NCBI RefSeq assembly: GCF_029968015.1
Contig: NZ_JASCIS010000045.1
Span: forward strand, 1 to 64,000
Direction of reading: 5' to 3'
Length of the DNA: 64,000 nt
Source of the DNA: Streptomyces luteolus
Lineage (GTDB): Bacteria; Actinomycetota; Actinomycetes; Streptomycetales; Streptomycetaceae
Positions 58,134 to 64,000 of the stretch are shown one piece after another. The notes beneath the pieces are model-generated. The model searched no databases. It was not told the DNA's origin and worked only from the letters and a program-made list of their open reading frames with translations. Numbering within the stretch: position 1 is the stretch's first letter; every line of letters begins with the position of its first letter. A program made the position numbers and the translations under genes.

Positions 58134-59402
58134 ATGGCGACGCAGGCGCAGAGGGAGACCGCCGGGCATGCCCGGTACACCTTCCGTGTGCGATTGTCGT
58201 CCACGGCCCGGCGTGCACTGGAGGCGGAGTGGGACCGGTGCCGCTGGGTGTGGAACGAGTGCGTCGCGCAGTCGAAGCAGGTGCATGTCTGGAACACGAC
58301 GCGGCCTGACGGCGTCGACAAGCGCACCTGCGGGCCGGTCCAGCTCGCGAGGATGCTGACCGAGGCCCGCGCCCGCACGGCGTGGCTGCGTGAGGGTGCC
58401 TGTGTGCCGCAGCAGCAGTTGATACGCGACTTCGGCAAGTCCCGTGCCAAGGCACTCAGGGACATCGACAACCGGCTTCCGATGCGGCAGCGGGCCGGGA
58501 TGCCCCGGTTCAAGAAGAAGCGCGAGGCGGCGCCGACGCTGGAGTACACCAAGCGTGGCTTCCGTCTCAAGGACGGCCGCCTGCACTTGGCGGGCGGGAT
58601 CGTGGTGCGGCCGGTGTGGTCGCGGGAACTGCCTGAGGCACCCTCCAGCGTGCGCGTCTACCGCGGCAGCATCGGCCACTGGTGGGCGTCCTTCGTCGTC
58701 CCCGCCGTGACCGAGCCCCTGCCCGCCACCGGGCGCGTGATCGGCATCGACTGGGGCGTGGCTCAGACCGCGACCACCACATCCGAGGACCACGACCTTC
58801 CCCACGCACAGCACGGGAAGAAGGCTGCAGCGAAGCTGACGCGGTACGACCGCATGATGGCCCGGCGCAAACCGAAGAAGGGCCAGGCCGCCTCGAACGG
58901 CTACCGCAAGGCACAAAAGCTACGGGCCAAGGCCCACAAGAAGGTTGCACGGCAGCGTCAGGACACCAGCCGCAAGTGGGCCAAACATGTGGTCCGCGAC
59001 CACGACGCCCTTGCGGTCGAGGACTTCCGACCGAAGTTCCTTGCGCATACCTCAATGGCCCGCAAGGCCGCGGACGCCTCGATCGGAGCCACGAAGAGGG
59101 CCCTGATCGAGATGGCACGTAAGCACGGGCGCGATGTGCGCCTGGTTCTTCCCCAAGCTCTCAACTTCGTTCGAGCAGGGGAGACCCCATTGGCGCACAC
59201 CACGATGGACTGTGCGCAGTGCGGAGCGAGAGCCAAGCACGCACTCCCTCTTTCCGAACGAACCTATACCTGCGCCGCCTGCGGAGCCGTGTCCCCCAGG
59301 GACAAGAACTCCGCACGCGTGATGCTGGTCCGGGCTGGTCTGGCCCCGGACGGTGCTGAGGGCGCAAGACCTCCAGGGGCGCTGCCCCTGGAGGCTGCCT
59401 GA
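58134..59402 (+). CDS. tnpB: TnpB RNA-guided nuclease (IS200/IS605 OrfB)
   Basis: This 422-residue TnpB has the RuvC triad complete: Asp206 in IGIDWGV, Glu296 in LAVEDFRP and Asp390 in SPRDKNSARVML. The zinc ribbon CxxC pairs are at 360/363 and 380/383. The N-terminal half carries the basic RNA-binding region and helix-turn-helix (RRALEAEWDRCRWVWNE). TnpB proteins cut DNA guided by an omega RNA from the 3' end of the element. ATG 58134 follows GGGAGG; a TTG three codons upstream is less likely. No frameshift is seen, so nuclease activity is possible. Confidence 0.9.
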   Translation: MATQAQRETAGHARYTFRVRLSSTARRALEAEWDRCRWVWNECVAQSKQVHVWNTTRPDGVDKRTCGPVQLARMLTEARARTAWLREGACVPQQQLIRDFGKSRAKALRDIDNRLPMRQRAGMPRFKKKREAAPTLEYTKRGFRLKDGRLHLAGGIVVRPVWSRELPEAPSSVRVYRGSIGHWWASFVVPAVTEPLPATGRVIGIDWGVAQTATTTSEDHDLPHAQHGKKAAAKLTRYDRMMARRKPKKGQAASNGYRKAQKLRAKAHKKVARQRQDTSRKWAKHVVRDHDALAVEDFRPKFLAHTSMARKAADASIGATKRALIEMARKHGRDVRLVLPQALNFVRAGETPLAHTTMDCAQCGARAKHALPLSERTYTCAACGAVSPRDKNSARVMLVRAGLAPDGAEGARPPGALPLEAA

Positions 59403-59437
59403 GCCGTGAATCCCCACATCAGCCCTGGAGGGCCGGA

Positions 59438-59461
59438 CTCCCCTCCTTCCAGGGAGGGGAG
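59438..59461 (+). ncRNA. Right-end hairpin / probable omega RNA 3' region
   Basis: A 9-bp perfect stem (59438-59446 with 59453-59461) lies 36 bp after the tnpB stop. In related elements the omega RNA scaffold covers the 3' end of tnpB to this hairpin and the guide begins at the element's right end, here about 59468. Boundaries are inferred. Confidence 0.5.
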
Positions 59462-59530
59462 CAGTCAAAACTGTCTCAAGTCACTCCTCACTCCCCCACT
59501 TCAAGCCTGCCCAAGACAGTTGGCCCGCCC

Positions 59531-61114
59531 CTACCCGTCCAGTGCGGGCGCCGTAGGCCCCGGCAGGAGGCGGGACAGCTGCTCGGCGACGGCGAGGACG
59601 GTGCGGTCGGCCAGGTAGGGACCGACGACCTGGACGGAGAGCGGGAGCCCCGACGCGGTCCGCCCGACCGGGACCGTGGCCGCGGGCAGCCGTACGTGGC
59701 TGATGAGGTTGGCCCAGGCCGTCTGGTCGAAGTACGGCCGCTCGGCGCCGTCGACGGTGATGCGGCGCTGCGGCACCGGCACCGAGGTCAGGTCGGGCAC
59801 GGCGGCCGTCGGCGCGGCCGGGGTGATGAGCACGTCGTGGTCCTCGAAGTACCGGGCCCAGCGGCGGGCGAGCCGCTCGCGCTCCTCGTTCGCGCGCAGC
59901 CAGTCGCGGTGCCGCTGGGTGCGGGAGCGCAGGAAGAACGCGCCGGGGCCGTGGTCGTCGTCGGCGAGCTTCGCGGCCGCGTCGATCTCGCCCTGGAACG
60001 CCTCGTCGGACGCGCTCGCCGTGCCCGTCGCGTACATCAGGGTCTGGAACAGCCGGTCCGAGTCGGCCAGGTCCACCGGGCGGGTCGTGGCGTCCGTGCG
60101 GGCGCCCTCGGCGTCGAGCGACTCGGTGACGCGGGCGAGGAGTTCACGGGTCTCGGTGTCCACCCTGCAGTACGGGTCGTCCGCCCACACGCCGGTGCGC
60201 AGGCCCCTGAGCGTCCGGCTGCGGGGGGCGGGCAGGTCCAGGCGCCAGGCGGGCGCGTCGGTCGGCGCGGGGCCCGCGAGGACGTCCAGGAGCAGCGCCA
60301 GGTCGTCGGCGGTGCGGGCGAGCGGGCCGGGGGTGAGCATGTCGCCGCTCGTCAACCAGCCCGGCGGGCGCGGGATATGGCCGCGGGTGGCGACGATGCC
60401 GTGGCTGGGGCGCAGGGCGTGCACGCCGCAGTAGTGCGCGGGCAGCCGCAGCGAGCCCGCCAGGTCGCTGCCGAGCTCCAGGGCGGTGAGCCCGGCCGCG
60501 ACGGCCGCCGCGGGACCGCCGGAGGAGCCGCCCGCGGTGCGGCCCTGGTCGTACGGGTTGCGGGTGGTGCCGAAGAGCGTGTTGGAGGTCTGGATGTCCT
60601 GGCAGCCCGCGGGGGTGTTGGTCTTGCCGAGGACGATCGCCCCGGCCGCCCTGAGCCGGGCCACGGCGTCCGCGTCGCGCTCCGGGACGTGCTCGGCGAA
60701 CTCCTCGCTGCCGCAGGTCGTACGGAGCCCCTCGGTCTCGAAGGCGTCCTTGACGGTCATCGGCAGGCCGTGCAGCGGGCCCAGGGGGTCGCCGGTGCGG
60801 GCGAGGTGCGCGTCGGCGGCGCGGGCCGCCTCGCGGGCGCGGTCGGCGTCGAGGGTGACGACGGCGTTCACGGTGGGGTTGACGCGCTCGTGGTGGGCGA
60901 GGAGCAGGTCGAGGAGTTCACGGCTGGAGATCTTCCGCCGCCGCAGCGCGGCGAGTTGTTCGCGGGCGGGGGCGAGGTGCAGGGGGGTGCGCACGGGTTT
61001 GGTGACCTTCTGGCGTTGGGGGACGGCGGTCGCGGTGGCCGGCGCGGTCAGGGACGCGGCGGCCAGGGTCGTGGTGAGACCGGTGGTCAGGGCGAGGAAG
61101 GATCGGCGGATCAA
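59531..61114 (-). CDS. Tat-exported amidase (amidase signature family)
   Basis: This 527-residue secreted amidase starts at a TTG (61114) that overlaps the stop of the upstream membrane-protein gene and follows GGAG by 8 nt. It gives a twin-arginine signal (IRRSFLALTTG). The amidase signature triad is present: Lys in PMTVKDAFE (about 123), cis-Ser in TAGGSSGGPAAAVA and Ser in GSDLAGSLRLPA. Family members hydrolyse amides outside the cell, and the substrate is unknown. A longer in-frame N-terminus would bury the Tat signal and is rejected. Confidence 0.85.
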   Translation of the reverse strand: MIRRSFLALTTGLTTTLAAASLTAPATATAVPQRQKVTKPVRTPLHLAPAREQLAALRRRKISSRELLDLLLAHHERVNPTVNAVVTLDADRAREAARAADAHLARTGDPLGPLHGLPMTVKDAFETEGLRTTCGSEEFAEHVPERDADAVARLRAAGAIVLGKTNTPAGCQDIQTSNTLFGTTRNPYDQGRTAGGSSGGPAAAVAAGLTALELGSDLAGSLRLPAHYCGVHALRPSHGIVATRGHIPRPPGWLTSGDMLTPGPLARTADDLALLLDVLAGPAPTDAPAWRLDLPAPRSRTLRGLRTGVWADDPYCRVDTETRELLARVTESLDAEGARTDATTRPVDLADSDRLFQTLMYATGTASASDEAFQGEIDAAAKLADDDHGPGAFFLRSRTQRHRDWLRANEERERLARRWARYFEDHDVLITPAAPTAAVPDLTSVPVPQRRITVDGAERPYFDQTAWANLISHVRLPAATVPVGRTASGLPLSVQVVGPYLADRTVLAVAEQLSRLLPGPTAPALDG

Positions 61115-62334
61115 CTGCTGGCTCCGGTCGGGTCCTTGGCGTCTCGCGCGGGCGGTACGGGGTCGGACGGTGGGCTGAAGTGGGCGGCGACGCGCAGCAG
61201 CAGCCGGGTCTCCTCGTCGGCGGTACGGCTGGGCAGGCGCGCGTCGGCCCACCCGGCGGGCTCCTCGACGCGGGCGCCGCGGGCCTGCCGTACGAGCGCG
61301 TCGTGCAGCTGGTCGGCGGTGACGGCGGCGGCGAGGTCCGGGTCCGTCAACCCCTGGGCGGTGCGCCTCAGTTCGGCCTGCTCGCGGGCGTCCGGGTCGA
61401 GGTAGGGGCGCAGCTCGATCTGGGCGTCGCGGATCTCGACGGTGCGCCGGTAGACGTGGAAGCCGACGCCGCGCAGCCGCAGCACCTCGCCGAGCTGGCG
61501 GGGCGGTTCGAGCAGCGCGATCGACGGGACGGCGCGGCGCAGCTCGGCCCACAGCGGGCCGAGGCGCCGGTACGCGAGATGTTCGCGCACCCATACGCGG
61601 GCCTCACCGGCCCGTGCGGCGACCGTCGGCAGGAAGTAGCCCACCTGCGTCACCGCCGCCCCGATGTCCCCGCAGATCCACGCGTACGGCTCCAGCTCCC
61701 GTACGTCGAAACCGAAGACCGCGCCGAGGACCGAGGAGATGCGGATCGCCGAGTAGCCGAGGGTGATCACCGCGCCGACGCTGATGGTGCGCAGGCCGCG
61801 GGCGATCCACGGGGACGTGGCACGCCGGGCCTGGCGGGCGCAGCCGACGGCGAGGGCGATCTCGGCGACGGTGTACGTGGTGATGTAGAGCGTCAAGTAC
61901 GCCTGGTAGTACGGGTCGTGGACGTAGTACAGCGTGAAGTCGGCGGGCCGCTGCTCGGCCGGGGTGAGCAGCGTGAACAGCACGCCGAGGGTGGCGATGA
62001 CGGCGACGCCCGCGAGGACGAGCAGCCGGGTGCGGCTGCGGGTCTTCTGTCCGTCGGGCACGGCCCAGTGGAGGAGGACGACCGCCTGGGCGACGAGCAC
62101 GCCGATCACACAGGACTGCGCGAGCGGCACGGCGATGTTGGTGACCCCGAAGAACGCGTCCACGCGCACCCACACCGGGGTCAGCGAGATCGCGTAACTC
62201 AGCGCGGAGGCCAGATAGGCGACGCTCAGGGCGACCAGGGCCCGGTCGCGGCGGTCCCGGCGCAGATCGCGCAGGAGGAGCAGGAAGCCGGTGCTCGCGA
62301 GGACCAGGCCGAGCGGATGGAGCAGGTCCTTCAC
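61111..62334 (-). CDS. MAB_1171c-like membrane protein
   Basis: This 407-residue protein has about seven N-terminal transmembrane helices (LGLVLASTGFLLLL, ALVALSVAYLASALSYAI, AVPLAQSCVIGVLVAQAVVLLHW, LLVLAGVAVIATLGVLFTLL and others). A cytoplasmic C-terminal half follows from about residue 235 (WAELRRAVPSIALL...). The layout matches the MAB_1171c-like putative transporter family of actinobacteria, which travels with XRE and ImmA/IrrE-like genes. GTG 62334 overlaps the stop of the protease gene (GTGA). Function unknown. Confidence 0.8.
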   Translation of the reverse strand: MKDLLHPLGLVLASTGFLLLLRDLRRDRRDRALVALSVAYLASALSYAISLTPVWVRVDAFFGVTNIAVPLAQSCVIGVLVAQAVVLLHWAVPDGQKTRSRTRLLVLAGVAVIATLGVLFTLLTPAEQRPADFTLYYVHDPYYQAYLTLYITTYTVAEIALAVGCARQARRATSPWIARGLRTISVGAVITLGYSAIRISSVLGAVFGFDVRELEPYAWICGDIGAAVTQVGYFLPTVAARAGEARVWVREHLAYRRLGPLWAELRRAVPSIALLEPPRQLGEVLRLRGVGFHVYRRTVEIRDAQIELRPYLDPDAREQAELRRTAQGLTDPDLAAAVTADQLHDALVRQARGARVEEPAGWADARLPSRTADEETRLLLRVAAHFSPPSDPVPPARDAKDPTGASS

Positions 62335-62921
62335 CGGGTGCGCCCCTCTCGGCCGGTGCCCGCGCCTCGGGGCCGCAGCAGGGTGCGGGCGACGCGGGCG
62401 GCGTCCTCCTCGGCGGGCGCGGCCGCCGCGTACGGGCTCGCGTACGGGCTGGTGCGGGCCTGGAGGTACGAGCCGATGAGCTCGGCCTCCCGTTCGTCGT
62501 GCTCGGCGTAGTCGGTGCGGCCGAGCACGGCGCGTACGACTGCGGGGTCGATGTGGGTGATCAGCGCGGCGGCGTCCTTGTCGCGCAGGGCGGGGCCGCC
62601 GCGGTGCTCTTTGAGTATGTGTCCGAACTCGTGGGCGATGATGTGGTCCTGGTGGGAGCGGCTGGTACGGGGGTCGTAGAACACGTAGTGGGTGTCGCGG
62701 GTGGCGAGCCACATGCCGCAGGGCACCGACTCGGAGGCGGCGACCTCGGCGGGCTCCAGGCGCAGGGCGCGTCCGGTGCGTTGCTCGACGTACGGCACGA
62801 GGTCGCGGACCCCGGCGACGGCGGGCAGGGAGAGGCCGAGCACGAAGTCCCGGCAGCTGCGCCGGATCTCGTCCGGGGACGGCTCGCCCCTGCCCCTGCC
62901 CCTGCGGCCACGCGGTCTCAT
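62331..62921 (-). CDS. ImmA/IrrE-like metallo-endopeptidase
   Basis: This 196-residue protein has the zinc protease motif HEFGH (97-101) in IIAHEFGHILKEH, a basic N-terminus (RPRGRRGRGRG) and a helical C-terminus. ImmA-type proteases cleave partner XRE repressors in mobile elements, and an XRE gene lies just upstream. Shared stop/start overlap with the membrane-protein gene indicates an operon. ATG 62921. Confidence 0.83.
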   Translation of the reverse strand: MRPRGRRGRGRGEPSPDEIRRSCRDFVLGLSLPAVAGVRDLVPYVEQRTGRALRLEPAEVAASESVPCGMWLATRDTHYVFYDPRTSRSHQDHIIAHEFGHILKEHRGGPALRDKDAAALITHIDPAVVRAVLGRTDYAEHDEREAELIGSYLQARTSPYASPYAAAAPAEEDAARVARTLLRPRGAGTGREGRTR

Positions 62922-62957
62922 GGGCCACCTCCGCGGCGGGGCCGGACCGGGCCTGTG

Positions 62958-63046
62958 CGTACGGGAGTCGGCGCGGTCATCAGGCAGGCCCGTACGGGAG
63001 TCGGCGCGGTCATCAGGCAGGCCCGTACGGGAGTCGGCGCGGTCAT
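62958..63046. repeat. 33-bp tandem repeat, 2.7 copies
   Basis: Copies at 62958-62990 and 62991-63023 are identical and a third partial copy runs to 63046. The third contains the XRE gene stop codon, so the array begins at the gene's end and fills the XRE-protease spacer. Confidence 0.92.
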
Positions 63047-63498
63047 CGGGCCGGTCCCGGTCCGGGCGGCAGGCCCTCCAGCTCGCGCACGCGGTCGATC
63101 ATCGCGAGCACCGCGTCCATCGACTTCGGCGAGAGCCCGACCGCCCGCAGCGCCACGTTCTGCACGCCCGCCTCGCGCAGCCGCTGCAGCGTCTCCAGGT
63201 CGGAGCCGACGCGGCGGGCCACGTCGTCGTCGAAGAAGTACGCCACCGGAACGCCGAAGAAGTCGGCGAGCGCCTCCAGATGACGTTTCGTCGGGTTGTC
63301 GCGGCGGCCGGTGCGCAGCTGCCACAGATAGGTCCCGGAGACCGTGGGGCCGCCCTGCTCGTGGAGGAGCGCGGCGACTTCGTCGTTGCTGTAGGGCCGG
63401 CTGCGGCCGGCGGGGTGGATCACCTCGAAGAGATGGTTGAGCCGTGCGGCGAGGGTCGATTCGCCTGACTCCCCCGGGTTCTGGTCGCTCACTGACAT
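63043..63498 (-). CDS. XRE-family regulator of the ImmA/MAB_1171c operon
   Basis: This 151-residue protein has an N-terminal helix-turn-helix (NDEVAALLHEQGGPTVSGTYLWQLRTGRRDNPTKRHLEALADFFGVPVAYFFDDD, about 35-90) and a short helical C-terminus (SPKSMDAVLAMIDRVRELEGLPPG). The helix-turn-helix resembles the mycobacterial EspR/XRE type. ATG 63498 follows GGGGAGA. It is the first gene of the XRE-protease-membrane protein-amidase run and the probable protease target. Confidence 0.83.
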   Translation of the reverse strand: MSVSDQNPGESGESTLAARLNHLFEVIHPAGRSRPYSNDEVAALLHEQGGPTVSGTYLWQLRTGRRDNPTKRHLEALADFFGVPVAYFFDDDVARRVGSDLETLQRLREAGVQNVALRAVGLSPKSMDAVLAMIDRVRELEGLPPGPGPAR

Positions 63499-63603
63499 GG
63501 TGCTGGGTCTCCCCGTTCTGGTCCGCTCCCCCACCGGCGCGATCAACGCCAGTTGACTATTTCACCGCCGAAACCATAGTTTTCCAGCACCACCACAGCT
63601 GAG

Positions 63604-63858
63604 ATGGATGCACGGTGGGCGGCCACTCCGTCGTACCCCGTGGAGCGGCACACATGCTCTCACTGTCCGTCGCAGCCGTTCGAAGCAGCATTCGCACACC
63701 GGCTGTTCGTACACCGGCAGTCCGCACACCGGCTTTCCGACGGGACGGAGTACCACGTGTCGCTCGTAGACGCCACAGCCCAGTACCGGAATCCGCCGTC
63801 CCGGGCCGGGGCCACGTCGCCGTGTGCTGCGGTCGCGACCTGCGCCGGAGCGGTGTGA
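63604..63858 (+). CDS. Possible small protein upstream of the edge gene
   Basis: This 84-residue frame with a CSHC pair (about 18-21) and internal repeats (FVHRQSAHRLS) is divergent from the XRE gene. It overlaps the next gene's GTG by 4 bp (GTGA), which favours translation, but there is no clear ribosome site before ATG 63604 and no family match. Confidence 0.3.
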   Translation: MDARWAATPSYPVERHTCSHCPSQPFEAAFAHRLFVHRQSAHRLSDGTEYHVSLVDATAQYRNPPSRAGATSPCAAVATCAGAV

Positions 63859-64000
63859 GCCCGGCCGCCGACGCGGCCCGGCTGCGGGTGCTGCGCCACG
63901 TCGAGGAGCTCCGCGAGACCCTGCCCCAGCCTCAATTCGCCCTGCTTCTGCGGGTGTTGCGGAGCGTGGCCGGGCAGGGCGGGTACGGGGCACGGCTGCC
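63855..64000 (+). CDS. 5' part of a gene cut by the window edge
   Basis: From GTG 63855 an open frame runs to the right edge: MSPAADAARLRVLRHVEE then LRETLPQPQFALLLRVLRSV, an amphipathic helical start typical of a soluble protein. Only 48 residues are visible, so no function can be given. Confidence 0.4.
   Translation, partial: MSPAADAARLRVLRHVEELRETLPQPQFALLLRVLRSVAGQGGYGARL

Larger units (their letters stand above)
58091..59487 (+). mobile_element. IS1341-type (lone tnpB) IS200/IS605 element
   Basis: This element carries tnpB without tnpA. On the left, a GGGAT...ATCCC fold (about 58096-58117) precedes tnpB. On the right, a CTCCCCTCC hairpin (59438-59461) and GCAGTCAA-type end fit IS605-family subterminal hairpins. 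The exact ends were not determined. It is inserted just after the cupin gene stop. Confidence 0.7.

Noticed and set aside
62958-63046. A CRISPR array
   Set aside because: The repeats are directly tandem without spacers. The same holds for the 12-bp and 24-bp repeats elsewhere, and no cas genes were found.
1-64000. tRNA or rRNA genes
   Set aside because: No cloverleaf with CCA-compatible acceptor and conserved T-arm, and no rRNA segment, was recognised while reading the intergenic regions.

Overview
The window is high-GC actinobacterial DNA, almost certainly from a Streptomyces chromosome. The evidence is GTG/TTG starts behind strong Shine-Dalgarno sites, rodlin and chaplin genes, an AfsA/receptor/SARP regulatory set, RsbW-like ATPases beside XRE regulators, and a rare TTA codon in a regulator.

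Region 1 (1-4.2 kb) is accessory: an RsbW-like ATPase, a helix-turn-helix/zinc-ribbon protein, an APH-fold phosphotransferase and a VapBC-type toxin-antitoxin pair.

Region 2 (4.2-46.7 kb) reads as one biosynthetic gene cluster cut by accessory DNA. A class II DAHP synthase (5126-6295), EPSP synthase (34098-35411), PhzE (37268-39220), PhzD (39217-39840) and an EntA-like dehydrogenase (4240-5010) give a route from central metabolism to 3-hydroxyanthranilate. A flavin hydroxylase of the 3-hydroxybenzoate 6-hydroxylase type (6548-7732) and an arylamine N-acetyltransferase (11115-11984) could carry this to an N-acylated aminohydroquinone. A second arm, PabAB (27668-29827) with a PabC-like lyase (19371-20150), would make 4-aminobenzoate. 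An acid:CoA/AMP ligase, a BBE-type oxidase and a methyltransferase are candidate tailoring enzymes. PhzF, PKS and NRPS are absent. Several cluster genes look catalytically dead or truncated: a transaldolase, a transketolase fragment, an SGNH protein and an IS701-like transposase. Control appears to lie with a SARP, an AfsA-type butyrolactone synthase, two ArpA-like TetR proteins and a PucR-type activator. I see three related operator-like sites and a striking 11-bp direct-repeat array.

Two accessory blocks interrupt the cluster. Block 13.0-19.3 kb holds an ATPase, a radical SAM/SPASM enzyme and a 42-residue peptide gene (a possible unrecognised RiPP operon), with kinase-like, XRE, SLOG and MurG-like genes. 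Block 30.0-33.3 kb holds zinc-ribbon, NUDIX and XRE genes and ends at a truncated methyltransferase.

Region 3 (46.8-54.6 kb) is a cell-surface locus: VKOR, two rodlins, three short chaplins and other small secreted proteins, separated by strong hairpin terminators. Region 4 (54.8-64 kb) holds a P4-type primase/helicase with a small partner, a MarR-cupin pair around a perfect 32-bp palindrome, a lone TnpB element with an intact RuvC triad, and an overlapping XRE / ImmA-like protease / membrane protein / Tat-exported amidase operon. A truncated gene runs off the right edge.
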